Source: Planctomycetota bacterium
Lineage (GTDB): Bacteria > Planctomycetota > Planctomycetia > Planctomycetales > Planctomycetaceae
Length of the DNA: 8,680 nucleotides
Direction: 5' to 3'
Assembly: GCA_003669575.1 (NCBI GenBank)
Contig: QWOR01000120.1
Location: 1-8,680, forward strand
Part shown: piece after piece, positions 1 through 7,005 of the stretch
Layout of the letters: each line of letters starts with the position of its first letter
How positions within the stretch are numbered: position 1 is the stretch's first letter
The notes under the pieces: generated by a model
The model's database searches: none
What the model was told of the DNA's origin: nothing
The model's input: only the letters and a program-made list of their open reading frames with translations
Made by a program: the position numbers and the translations under genes

Positions 1-1
1 C

Positions 2-742
2 GAGCGGAGCTATCTGCGCGGAACAGTCATCTCCGCGTTCAAGTCACCGCTGGCAGTCAGTCGTCGTCGGATGGAGATGCTGGGACTCAAGATTCAAATC
101 ATGCATCCGAGTACGCGGCTACGGGTGATCCCACGAGGCAAGCCTCAGGCTCCGATGGCAGGTTATCGCGTGGAGCTTCTCAACCGCCCGGAAACCAAGG
201 AGGACAAGGTCGAAGATCGCGTGATCTTGAGAACCGATCGTCGGGGCGAAGTTGTGATTCCTGCTGACACCGAGAAGCCGCTACGTTACTTGATCGTCTA
301 CAGCGGAGCGGCTCCGCTGGCGAAGGCTCCGCTGATACCGGGTTATGTCGAGGAGGCAGTGCTGGATGCACCGGACGATGCCGCCCGGTTGAATGTGGAG
401 GCCGAAACCGAACTACTGCAGAGTGAACTGATCGATATTGTGGCACGCCGCGAAGTCATGATGGCCCGGGCGCGTGCAGCCAGTCTGAATGGTTACTGGG
501 AACTGGTCTCCGAGATGCAGAAAAAGATTGCGGAGTTGCCGACACTGGAACAATTCCAAGCCCGTATCGAGGCTCTACGTAACCCAGCTGTGCAAGCTGC
601 GAAGAGAAGTAAGGACAGGGCGCAGGAGTCGCGGATCGTTCGCATGTGTAAGCAGATCACAGACACAGCGACGCAGCACCTGGATCCGCAAAAGGTCAAG
701 GAATTCATGACTGAAATCGATGAACAGAAGAAATCGCAATAG
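2..742 (+). CDS. Planctomycete-type conserved hypothetical protein, C-terminal part (5' end outside window)
   Basis: The reading frame is open to the left edge, so the gene very probably begins outside the window. ATG codons at 71 and 77 are in frame, but the residues before them (RSYLRG, then SPLAVSRRR) read like coding sequence. About 100 visible residues form a predicted beta-rich module with a charged TDRRGEV turn, as in carboxypeptidase-regulatory or Ig-like folds, followed by an APLIPGY segment. The remainder is helical and rich in Glu, Lys and Arg (LLQSELIDIVARREVMMARA onward), ending in a Lys/Gln-rich tail. From memory, this order of beta module, P-G-Y segment and Arg-rich helix occurs in planctomycete proteins of unknown function; I cannot name a Pfam family. 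No signal peptide can be judged because the N-terminus is missing. It converges on the HlyD-type gene, with 66 bp between the stops. Function is unknown. Confidence 0.8.
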   Translation, partial: ERSYLRGTVISAFKSPLAVSRRRMEMLGLKIQIMHPSTRLRVIPRGKPQAPMAGYRVELLNRPETKEDKVEDRVILRTDRRGEVVIPADTEKPLRYLIVYSGAAPLAKAPLIPGYVEEAVLDAPDDAARLNVEAETELLQSELIDIVARREVMMARARAASLNGYWELVSEMQKKIAELPTLEQFQARIEALRNPAVQAAKRSKDRAQESRIVRMCKQITDTATQHLDPQKVKEFMTEIDEQKKSQ

Positions 743-743
743 T

Positions 744-773
744 TGCCGGACCGAACCTCATCTGTTCCCGGCA
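744..773. terminator. Weak hairpin between convergent genes
   Basis: TGCCGG (744-749) and CCGGCA (768-773) form a perfect 6-bp inverted repeat around an 18-nt loop, just after the stop at 742. A second small dyad, AGCTC/GAGCT, lies at 792-809 and touches the stop codon of the opposite gene. There is no clear T-run on either side. The position between two converging genes suggests transcription termination, but the stem is short and the loop long. Confidence 0.25.
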
Positions 774-808
774 GAGTTCTTACCTACTTCAAGCTCGGGA
801 TCGAGAGC

Positions 809-2074
809 TCAGTTTGCACCGGATTTGGCCAGTGGTTTTTCGGCGGGCGGTTCACCTTCGTAGAAGGTGACGACAGCTGACATTTCAGGCTTGAGGTACA
901 CACCCTCTTCATCGGCGGGGACTTTCACCTTCACGCGAGTCGGGATCGCTCCCTGAGCCCGGTCGGCGATGGGCAACAGGCGGTCGACTTGTCCTTCATA
1001 GATCCGTCCAGGCCAGGCCTCTGTCGTGATGGTGCATTTTTGCCCGACCCGAATCTTGCGGATGTCGGATTCCAGGATTTTGAGGTCGACCTCCAGGTTG
1101 GCGAGATCCGCCATTTCGCAGATGCTGTAAGAGCCATTAAACGCGACCGAGTTGACAATGTTGCCTTCCTCGGCGTTCTTACGCAGGATCGTCCCTGAGA
1201 TCGGGGCGCGGATCGTGCAGTTCCCGAGCCGCCAGGTGGCGCGGGCGAGATCGGCCTCGACTTGCATGACCTCGGCCCGGGCGATCTCCACGCGTTCCGC
1301 GCGGGCTCCCTGACGCAGCAGGGTGAGAGCCAGCCGTGCCCGTTCGACCCTCTTCTGCTGAGCGACAAACTGCGTTTCGGACTGAGACAGGGCAGTTTCA
1401 GTGCCAGCGTTCTGCTTGGCAAGCTGCTGCTGGCGCTTGTACTGTCGCTCGTCTTCCTCCATCTGGGTTTCGGCTTGAGCAAGATCGGCTTCCGCTTGAG
1501 AAACCTCTTCCGGGCGACTGCCGCGCTCGAGTTCCAGGAGCCGCTGTCTGGAAGCTGCCAGCAGGGCGGTCTGGCGGTCGAATTCAGATTGGTATTCGGT
1601 CGACTCGATGATGGCGAGGACGTCCCCTTTGGTGACTCGTTTGCCCTCTTCGATGTTCAGTTCCACGATCATGCCAGAGACCTTGGGGCTCACCAGGATC
1701 TGTTTGGTCGGCATGATGAACCCACGTGACTCAAGTGCGATGCGTCCGGGGGCAGGGGCAGTGGAGGAATCGGGCATCTCGCCACTGGGCTGAGCAGCTG
1801 AGGCGAGCGTCGAAGAGGGAGGAGTTGCCGCGGCTGAGGTCTCAGTGATCGGCTTCTCAGAGGAGGCCTGTTTGACCGCCTTCTGCAGCTGGAACGCCCA
1901 ATATCCGGTGCCTCCATTCAGGAGCAGGAGCAGTATGATCAGGGACCAGGCTAATCGGCTTTGCGGGGGCTGTTTCTGCTCGATGGGTAGACGGAGCGAC
2001 TGGACCTTCGACTTGAGAGTCGAGGCTTTCAGGTCTGTATTTTCCGGATTCTGCTCAGCAGGTGTCTGTGACAC
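809..2074 (-). CDS. HlyD-family periplasmic adaptor (membrane fusion) protein
   Basis: This 421-residue protein would link an inner-membrane exporter (ABC or RND type) to the envelope. Residues 1-40 are polar and cytoplasmic. A single membrane anchor spans about 42-61 (run LIILLLLLN). A Pro/Ala/Ser linker follows to about 110. The first lipoyl-like half is at about 125-158 (VSPKVSGMIVELNIEEG). A long coiled-coil hairpin covers about 160-283 and contains two related heptad blocks (GSRPEEV and GARAERV). The second lipoyl half is at about 284-312 (IRAPISGTILRKNAEEGNIV), then a beta-barrel region to about 400. The start is GTG at 2074; an in-frame TGA lies 13 codons upstream with no ATG, GTG or TTG between them. 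GAGG lies 6 nt before the GTG. No ATPase, permease or outer-membrane factor is present in the window, so the transporter partner and cargo are unknown. It resembles DevB-like or HlyD_D23-type adaptors. Confidence 0.9.
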   Translation of the reverse strand: MSQTPAEQNPENTDLKASTLKSKVQSLRLPIEQKQPPQSRLAWSLIILLLLLNGGTGYWAFQLQKAVKQASSEKPITETSAAATPPSSTLASAAQPSGEMPDSSTAPAPGRIALESRGFIMPTKQILVSPKVSGMIVELNIEEGKRVTKGDVLAIIESTEYQSEFDRQTALLAASRQRLLELERGSRPEEVSQAEADLAQAETQMEEDERQYKRQQQLAKQNAGTETALSQSETQFVAQQKRVERARLALTLLRQGARAERVEIARAEVMQVEADLARATWRLGNCTIRAPISGTILRKNAEEGNIVNSVAFNGSYSICEMADLANLEVDLKILESDIRKIRVGQKCTITTEAWPGRIYEGQVDRLLPIADRAQGAIPTRVKVKVPADEEGVYLKPEMSAVVTFYEGEPPAEKPLAKSGAN

Positions 2075-2080
2075 AACAGG

Positions 2081-2084
2081 CCTC
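2081..2084 (-). promoter_or_regulatory. Ribosome binding site of the HlyD-type gene
   Basis: On the minus strand GAGG lies 6 nt upstream of the GTG at 2074. It supports this unusual start codon, since no other usual start codon exists between it and the in-frame stop at 2111-2113. Confidence 0.55.
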
Positions 2085-2241
2085 AGAGGGCAATCGCCGA
2101 ACTCAAGGGGTCACAATGAAAGACTTGGAGTGCTTCCGAAACAATCGAGATTGCCCCGGGGCGTGTCCAATTCTAGGCGGAGCCCGAGACGACGCGAAAG
2201 GGGCGACGACTCATTTGGCAGGGGTTTCCGGTGGGGCCGGA

Positions 2242-3147
2242 TCAACTTGTCGATTCCGCCTGGACCGCGAAAACATCAGCCAGCCGGATCATCATCACCC
2301 GCTCCAGAGCGGCTTCGATCTGGTTTCGGAAGAACCACCGTCCAATGGGAGTTTTGTCGTGATCTTTCAGGCCGATCACAGCCATTTCGCCCCGGTTGAG
2401 CTCGACGTGGAACTTGAGCTGGTACAGCGGCTCAACAGCCTGGCAGTGTCCCATCAACCACTCGCGTTCGCCGGCAACTGGTCGGGTGAGCACTTCTCCG
2501 TGATGAATTTCGGGAACGATCTCCAGCCGGGCCCATCCGTCTTCGATCTTTTCTGCGAGGACCCGCAGGATCGCGCGAGCCGAATGCAGGGTGAGTGGGC
2601 GGTTTCCCTCCGGGCCGGGAATGACGACCTCCAGCCCCTCCGGCAGTTGCATGATGTCCAGAATTGCGTGCTCACCCGTGGGGAAGGCAAATGACTCGTG
2701 CAGAGTTCGCTCGCCCGCGCTTGAGCTCTTGGACTTGGAACTGTTGGCCAGGATCAAGGACTGGAGAGCGATCGGTGGGTTGGCTGGAACGGTTCCAAAG
2801 CGGAATCCATTCTCGTCCAGACTGCGAATGGTCGCGGGGTCGAGTGAGCCACCCTGGCTGATCGCCTTCCACATCGAATTCCCAATTCGCGGGTCCCCGA
2901 CGGGTCGGTCGACGCGAAACACATCGAGGCGGATACCGTCTCGCATCTTGGGGATGGGTTTGAGGAGCTGGCTTTTGACCTCTTCTTCGATGGTGGCCTT
3001 GTCGTTCGTGAACAGTCCCTGGCATCCAGGCAGCAACAGAGCGCAGCCCCATTTCAGGGCGTCGCGTCGCGTGATCCGGGGGATGTCCGAAGACGGGGAA
3101 ATGGCACGGTCTCGAAAGTGGCGATTGCGGGTGAGAGACTTTCTCAA
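2242..3147 (-). CDS. Exported protein of unknown function with Tat motif and lipobox
   Basis: This is a 301-residue protein I cannot assign to a named family. An N-region of about 25 basic and polar residues precedes T-R-R-D-A-L-K (26-32), close to the twin-arginine consensus. A short hydrophobic stretch follows and ends in L-P-G-C, with Cys42 a possible lipidated residue. This suggests Tat export and anchoring as a lipoprotein. The mature part is mixed alpha/beta: a segment with VVIPGPEG (174-181), a helix (188-201), then strands with LEIVPEIHHG (208-217) and YQLKFHVELNRGEMAVIG (242-259). From memory the last blocks resemble planctomycete lipoproteins with a faintly secretin-like strand pattern, which is inference only. 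The start TTG at 3147 is uncertain: no Shine-Dalgarno is visible, no start codon lies between it and the Tat motif, and the frame stays open upstream without ATG or GTG nearby. It lies 167 bp upstream of the adaptor gene on the same strand and may be co-transcribed with it. Confidence 0.75.
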   Translation of the reverse strand: MRKSLTRNRHFRDRAISPSSDIPRITRRDALKWGCALLLPGCQGLFTNDKATIEEEVKSQLLKPIPKMRDGIRLDVFRVDRPVGDPRIGNSMWKAISQGGSLDPATIRSLDENGFRFGTVPANPPIALQSLILANSSKSKSSSAGERTLHESFAFPTGEHAILDIMQLPEGLEVVIPGPEGNRPLTLHSARAILRVLAEKIEDGWARLEIVPEIHHGEVLTRPVAGEREWLMGHCQAVEPLYQLKFHVELNRGEMAVIGLKDHDKTPIGRWFFRNQIEAALERVMMIRLADVFAVQAESTS

Positions 3148-3239
3148 GGCGTCATTTATGCGAGATGCCCATTCGCGAACAATTGCAGCTTCCGAAAAGT
3201 CCTGAATCGAGCGGTGTGAATGGCAGGATCTGCCGGGCA

Positions 3240-3274
3240 GGGTTGAGGGATTAGGGTTGAGGGTTTATGGTTAA
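3240..3274. repeat. Short telomere-like heptamer tandem repeat
   Basis: Five consecutive 7-bp units can be read: GGGTTGA, GGGATTA, GGGTTGA, GGGTTTA and TGGTTAA. Units 1 and 3 are identical, so the array also reads as a 14-bp repeat. It lies in the divergent region between the exported-protein gene and the dipeptidase gene. The G-runs are all on the + strand. Function is unknown; it could be a slipped-strand microsatellite, or a G-rich structure affecting divergent transcription. Confidence 0.7.
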
Positions 3275-3296
3275 ATTGCGAGGGAACATCGTCGAT

Positions 3297-3325
3297 TTCG
3301 GCAGTTGCGCCCGTTGAGTGCCGAA
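3297..3325. promoter_or_regulatory. Inverted repeat upstream of the dipeptidase gene
   Basis: TTCGGCA (3297-3303) and TGCCGAA (3319-3325) form a perfect 7-bp inverted repeat around a 15-nt centre, about 100 bp before the dipeptidase start. It could be an operator or a leader hairpin. No convincing -35/-10 pair was found in 3148-3426. Apart from this and the heptamer repeat I see no other feature in that region. Confidence 0.3.
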
Positions 3326-3426
3326 GGATGACCCGGAACTGCCAGCTTTTACTCGAGGCTGGTTGGCTGGTTTCCCTCTTCTGCCTGCTGCATCGATCCC
3401 ACCTCAATCTCCTCGGAATTCACTTC

Positions 3427-4506
3427 ATGTTGATTTTTGATGCCCACTTGGATCTGGCCTGGAACGCGGTGGAGTGGAACCGCAACCTCGAGTATCCCTG
3501 TTCCAAGATTCGCGAGTGGGAACGGCATTTTCCGGACATTGTGCCCGGCGACTGCACGGTAACGCTGCCGGAGATGCATAAGGGGCGGATTGGTCTGTGT
3601 ATCGCCACGCTGCTCCCCCGGCTGAATCGTAAACCGATGGAGCTGTCGTTTTATCAGTCGCGAGAGTCAGCACATGCGATCGCTCTCGGGCAGCTGGCCT
3701 ACTACCGGGCCTTGGTGCGTAAGGGGGCCATGGTCGAGATTCCCGACAAGGCGACCCTGAAGCGGGAGTACGACCGCTGGCAGGCTGCCATTGTCGCCAA
3801 GCCGGATGACACCTCCGCTGACCCGCCGATCGGGTTCATCATCAGCATGGAAGGGGCTCCTCCGATCCAGGATCCATCACAGGTCCAGCAGTGGTACGAC
3901 TGGGGGCTGCGGCTGGTGGGGCCCGCACACTATGGGCCGAACGAGTATTGCCATGGGACAGGCAGTGTGGGTGGGCTTACAGCGGATGGCCGGGCTCTGC
4001 TCAAGGAGATGGACCGCGTCGGCATGCTGCTTGATGCGACCCACCTGGCGGACCAGTCGTTCTGGGAGGCTCTCGATGTCTACACGGGTCCAGTCATCGC
4101 CAGCCATCACAACTGCCGGGCTCTGGTGCCGGGTGATCGCCAGCTGGACGATGACCAGATCAAGGCGTTGATCGCCCGTGGGGCCGTGATCGGTGCGGCG
4201 TTTGACAACTGGATGATTGTGCCGGGGTACAAGAAGAAGGTGACGCCGTCTGCTGAAGTGCCGATGGAACTGATCGTCAATCACATTGACCACATCTGTC
4301 AGCTGGCCGGGAACGCGAACCACTGTGGCATCGGGACCGACCTCGACGGGGGCTTCGGTCGCGAGCAGTCGCCGGGCGACCTCGATACGATCGCCGATGT
4401 CATCAACATGAAGGCCACGTTCGAGAAGCGGGGTTACTCGAAGGATGACATCGAGAAGATCTTCCACCGTAACTTCATCGAGTTCTTCCTGCGGGTCTGG
4501 AAGTAG
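3427..4506 (+). CDS. Membrane dipeptidase-family (M19, renal-type) metallopeptidase
   Basis: This predicted zinc dipeptidase has the amidohydrolase TIM-barrel fold and would hydrolyse dipeptides, possibly including those with a D-residue. The metal-ligand pattern of M19 is complete. The H-x-D motif is His7/Asp9 in FDAHLD, and the bridging Glu is Glu142 in SMEGAPP. The second-metal histidines are His206 (LLDATHLAD) and His227 (IASHHNC), 21 residues apart as in human renal dipeptidase (198 and 219). Asp305 in GIGTDLDG is the catalytic-side acid. The length of 359 aa is normal for bacterial members. I chose ATG 3427 because the H-x-D motif normally lies near the N-terminus. An in-frame ATG at 3328 would add 33 residues, but has no Shine-Dalgarno. 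From 3427 there is no signal peptide, so the enzyme is probably cytoplasmic despite the family name. The sigma factor gene follows after 24 bp, suggesting one transcript. Confidence 0.92.
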   Translation: MLIFDAHLDLAWNAVEWNRNLEYPCSKIREWERHFPDIVPGDCTVTLPEMHKGRIGLCIATLLPRLNRKPMELSFYQSRESAHAIALGQLAYYRALVRKGAMVEIPDKATLKREYDRWQAAIVAKPDDTSADPPIGFIISMEGAPPIQDPSQVQQWYDWGLRLVGPAHYGPNEYCHGTGSVGGLTADGRALLKEMDRVGMLLDATHLADQSFWEALDVYTGPVIASHHNCRALVPGDRQLDDDQIKALIARGAVIGAAFDNWMIVPGYKKKVTPSAEVPMELIVNHIDHICQLAGNANHCGIGTDLDGGFGREQSPGDLDTIADVINMKATFEKRGYSKDDIEKIFHRNFIEFFLRVWK

Positions 4507-4530
4507 TCGACTGGTTCGCGCGGCTTGCCC

Positions 4531-5175
4531 ATGGCACTGATCCCCTCATCCGCTGAACAGGTACTGATCACCCGCATTCGCCAGGGCGATTCGGCGGCGT
4601 GGCAGCGTCTTATCGATGAGTTTGAGGGGCGGTTACTGGCGTTCGCCACTCGACGGTTGCGCGATCGACAGCTGGCCGAAGATGTCGTGCAAGAGACGTT
4701 CGTCGGGTTCCTGACGGCGCTGCCGAACTATGACACGTCGACGCCGCTCCAGGCGTTTCTGTTTTCGATCTGTGCGCATAAGCTGACCGATCGGTTGCGG
4801 CAGACGGGTCGTCGGCCATTGTTGCTGCCTGTCACGGGAGATGATGGGCAGGAACCGGCGGCCGCCTCGAACCGGGCCCGTCTAGCGAGCAGTATTGCCC
4901 GCAGTCGTGAGCATCGCGAGACCGAGGAGCTGGTGCTGGCCAGGTGCCTGACCCAGCAGATCGAGGCTTGGCGAAAAGGGGATGACCTCGAACGGCTGAA
5001 GTGTCTGGAACTGTTGCTTGTCCGGGGGCTTGCCAACAAAGAGGTCGCGACTCAACTGGGGATCGGCGAACAGGCTGTCGCCAACCACAAACAGTTCCTC
5101 GTCGGGAAGCTGAGAGAGGCGGCGACTGCGGCTCGGCTGACGGCAATGGATGAGGCGGCCTGGGGCTTGGAGTAG
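4531..5175 (+). CDS. ECF-like RNA polymerase sigma-70 family sigma factor
   Basis: This 214-residue protein would direct RNA polymerase to alternative promoters. Region 2 covers about 23-92, with the core-binding pattern AEDVVQETFVGFL (49-61) and the promoter-melting side near FLFSICAHKLTDRLRQ (76-91). A linker of about 60 residues follows, polar and longer than in minimal ECF factors. Region 4 is about 152-198, with a helix-turn-helix in GLANKEVATQLGIGEQAVANHK (166-187). There is no sigma region 1 or 3. The start is ATG 4531; an in-frame TTG lies two codons earlier at 4525. No strong Shine-Dalgarno is seen. The short spacing from the dipeptidase stop points to co-transcription, perhaps with translational coupling. 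No anti-sigma factor, zinc-binding regulator or protein kinase gene is adjacent, so its control cannot be read here. Planctomycetes carry many ECF factors of lineage-specific groups; the exact group is not determined. Confidence 0.9.
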   Translation: MALIPSSAEQVLITRIRQGDSAAWQRLIDEFEGRLLAFATRRLRDRQLAEDVVQETFVGFLTALPNYDTSTPLQAFLFSICAHKLTDRLRQTGRRPLLLPVTGDDGQEPAAASNRARLASSIARSREHRETEELVLARCLTQQIEAWRKGDDLERLKCLELLLVRGLANKEVATQLGIGEQAVANHKQFLVGKLREAATAARLTAMDEAAWGLE

Positions 5176-5192
5176 AGTCTTCCAGATCCCAT

Positions 5193-5216
5193 GGGGCAGA
5201 TATTCCTGTCTGTCCC
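5193..5216. terminator. Candidate bidirectional terminator hairpin
   Basis: GGGGCAGA (5193-5200) can pair with TCTGTCCC (5209-5216) through 8 bp, including one G-U pair, around an 8-nt loop. It lies between the sigma factor stop at 5175 and the CoA-transferase stop at 5242, which converge. There is no T-run, so it is not a textbook intrinsic terminator. Position is the main argument. Confidence 0.35.
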
Positions 5217-5241
5217 GAGCGGTCCGAATGATGTCTCTACC

Positions 5242-6573
5242 CTAAAACGACACCCCGCGGGGAATCAGCCGGTGCTTGAGGGCCTGTTCTTCCAGGCCAT
5301 CGCGGAAGTCGGGATGGGCGATCGAGATCATGGCTCGAGCTCGTTCGGCGACGGACTTCCCTTTGAGGTTGACCAGCCCGTACTCGGTGACGATGTACAT
5401 AACATCGGTGCGTGGTGTCGTAATGATGGTGCCAGCTGCCATCTCGAACACGATGCGGCTGCGACGTTGCCCGAGCTTCTCATAAGTCGAAGCCAGGCAG
5501 ATAAACGATTTCCCGCCGGGTGACGCATATGCTCCCCGCACGAACTGCAGCTGTCCCCCGGTCCCGCTGATGTGGCGATAGCCAGCTGATTCCGATGCGA
5601 CCTGTCCCTGCAGATCGACCTGCGTTGTGTTGTTGATCGAGACGACCCGCTTGTTCCACATGATCGTGTCGGGGGCATTGGTGTAGTTCACCGGAAAGCA
5701 CTCAAAGTCGGTGTTGCGATGGAGTGCGGAGTAGAGATCCTTCGATCCGATGGCGAAGGTGAAGACTACCTTGCCTGGGTCTAAAGCCTTGTTTTTGCCG
5801 GTGACCAGCCCGGCTCGATACAGGTGCAGTATGCCATCGGTCAGCATCTCGGTATGTACGCCGAGGTCTTTGACGTTGCTCTCCAGCAGGAGGGAACAGA
5901 CGGCGTTCGGCATCCCGCCAATACCAACCTGCAGGCAGGCGCCGTCTTCGATCTCGCTGGCGATCTGTCGAGCCACTGCTCGATCAACTTCGCTCGGAGG
6001 CGGATTGGGAAGCTCTGGGGCAGGGGCATGGTCTCCTTCAATGATGTAGTCGATTTCGCTGAGGTGGACGCCGTTGTTTTCGCCAAAGACGTACGGGAGT
6101 CCGCGCGTGATCTCGACGATGACCATTTTGGCGCGTTCCACGATGGCTCGGTGCCACATGTTCGTCGGGCCAAAGTTGAAGAAGCCATCTTGGTCGGGAG
6201 GACAGGTTTTGAGTATGACAATATCGACCGGATCGATGAACCGCCGGTAGTAATCGGGAGCTTCGCCCAGATTCAGCGGCAGGTAATTGCAACGGGCTTT
6301 GTCGTGCTGCTTGCGGTCATAGCCGGAGAAGTGCCAGTTGAACCAGTGGAAGTGATTTCCCTCCGGGTCGTCTTCCAGGACTGCTCGCGGCTGCATCGTC
6401 AGACACGCACGAATCTTGACGTTGGTCAGTTCCTCTTTACGAGCCGCCAGAGCCCGGTCGAACACATCGGGCTGGCAAAGCGAGACGCCGTAATCGAGCC
6501 ACATTCCGGACTTGACCAGAGCAGCAGCCTGCGGGGCTGAGATCGTCCGTGCAGGGGCGTTTGATGTTCGCAT
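5242..6573 (-). CDS. Acetyl-CoA hydrolase / 4-hydroxybutyrate CoA-transferase family protein
   Basis: This 443-residue family I CoA-transferase would move CoA between acyl-CoA and a carboxylate (acetate, butyrate, 4-hydroxybutyrate, succinate or similar), or hydrolyse acetyl-CoA. The N-terminal domain has DIVILKTCPPDQDGFFNFG (117-135) and the helix that follows it. The C-terminal domain carries VGIGGMPNAV (216-225), then VHTEMLTDG, in which Glu242 fits the catalytic glutamate that forms the CoA thioester. It continues with SINNTTQVDLQGQVASES (312-329), GTGGQLQFVRGAYA (337-350) and the C-terminal TEYGLVNLKGKS (396-407). All expected blocks are present and the length is normal. ATG 6573 is the first good start, although no Shine-Dalgarno is evident. 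No acyl-CoA dehydrogenase, thiolase or hydroxybutyrate gene lies nearby, so the substrate cannot be inferred. Cytoplasmic, with no signal peptide. Confidence 0.92.
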   Translation of the reverse strand: MRTSNAPARTISAPQAAALVKSGMWLDYGVSLCQPDVFDRALAARKEELTNVKIRACLTMQPRAVLEDDPEGNHFHWFNWHFSGYDRKQHDKARCNYLPLNLGEAPDYYRRFIDPVDIVILKTCPPDQDGFFNFGPTNMWHRAIVERAKMVIVEITRGLPYVFGENNGVHLSEIDYIIEGDHAPAPELPNPPPSEVDRAVARQIASEIEDGACLQVGIGGMPNAVCSLLLESNVKDLGVHTEMLTDGILHLYRAGLVTGKNKALDPGKVVFTFAIGSKDLYSALHRNTDFECFPVNYTNAPDTIMWNKRVVSINNTTQVDLQGQVASESAGYRHISGTGGQLQFVRGAYASPGGKSFICLASTYEKLGQRRSRIVFEMAAGTIITTPRTDVMYIVTEYGLVNLKGKSVAERARAMISIAHPDFRDGLEEQALKHRLIPRGVSF

Positions 6574-6775
6574 GGGTGAGCGCCAGATGCGGGAGCGAAT
6601 TGATGGAACTGGTTCGTTCAGTGTGATCGTTTCATAGGACAGTTCGCCAGTCTGACGAGCGGAGGATCAATTCCGATGAGACGTCTCTGAGTCGATACCG
6701 ACCAGGGCGGGGCAGACTTGCAGGGGGCTGTATTCATTGAAATGTCTTGTGGTTACGACGCCAGTGCGTAGCGAA

Positions 6776-6813
6776 TTGCAACATTCGAAAGGCAGGGTTG
6801 TAACTGTTGTGAC
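6776..6813. promoter_or_regulatory. Possible operator: clustered GTTGYRAC-like motifs
   Basis: GTTGTAAC and GTTGTGAC repeat directly with a 9-bp period (6797 and 6806). TTGCAAC at 6776 reads as GTTGCAA on the other strand, giving a near-inverted partner. The cluster lies about 30 bp upstream of the AT-rich patch that could be the promoter of the acyltransferase gene. No known regulator consensus is recognised. Confidence 0.25.
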
Positions 6814-6991
6814 AATTGGTGCGCGGTGAGATCTGGCTGCATACTAATCTTAATAGTCTTAGCTGTGTGGGAGTTAAGCCTGGCGCAGGATTATCCGATC
6901 GATGGAAATGAGATGACGCGGGCCATGGTTCTGTCGCCAGATGCAATCCGGACGACGCGCTGATCATCTTTGGCTGTATAGCCGAGTTTCC

Positions 6992-6996
6992 AGGGA
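6992..6996 (+). promoter_or_regulatory. Ribosome binding site of the acyltransferase gene
   Basis: AGGGA lies 9 nt before ATG 7006 and immediately abuts an in-frame TTG at 6997. The spacing favours ATG 7006 as the start. Confidence 0.5.
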
Positions 6997-7005
6997 TTGG
7001 ATGTT

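Larger units (their letters stand above)
6574..7005. other. Divergent intergenic region without a convincing gene
   Basis: These 432 bp separate the CoA-transferase start (minus) from the acyltransferase start (+). Short frames here show no protein-like composition. An AT-rich patch (about 6841-6860: ATACTAATCTTAATAGTCTT) could hold a -10 element for the + gene, but I find no matching -35 at 16-18 bp. Around 6776-6813 lie related motifs: TTGCAAC (6776-6782), then GTTGTAAC (6797-6804) and GTTGTGAC (6806-6813). The first is a near-inverted copy of the other two. This may be an operator. Confidence 0.4.

Noticed and set aside
1845..2694. Long + strand open frames over the adaptor start and exported-protein gene
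   Set aside because: They are antisense to genes with recognisable domains or signals, and have low-complexity, Arg/Ser-rich composition with no motifs.
3240..3274. Heptamer array as a true telomere or replicon end
   Set aside because: Only five degenerate units, internal to ordinary genes on both sides; no terminal structure.
3328..3426. N-terminal extension of the dipeptidase from ATG 3328, with a hydrophobic stretch that could be a signal or anchor
   Set aside because: No Shine-Dalgarno before 3328; the H-x-D motif normally lies near the N-terminus of bacterial M19 enzymes; the stretch contains interspersed His and Arg and resembles translated intergenic DNA.
4525..4530. TTG start two codons before the sigma factor ATG
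   Set aside because: ATG 4531 is a stronger codon and nothing favours the TTG.
5824..6540. 238-codon + strand open frame
   Set aside because: It lies entirely antisense to the CoA-transferase, whose motifs are complete, and is a GC-rich shadow frame.
6734..6967. 77-codon minus strand open frame in the divergent intergenic region
   Set aside because: No Shine-Dalgarno, no motif, and a composition like random translation.
6997..7005. TTG start three codons before the acyltransferase ATG
   Set aside because: The AGGGA motif abuts this TTG, leaving no spacing, but is well placed for ATG 7006.
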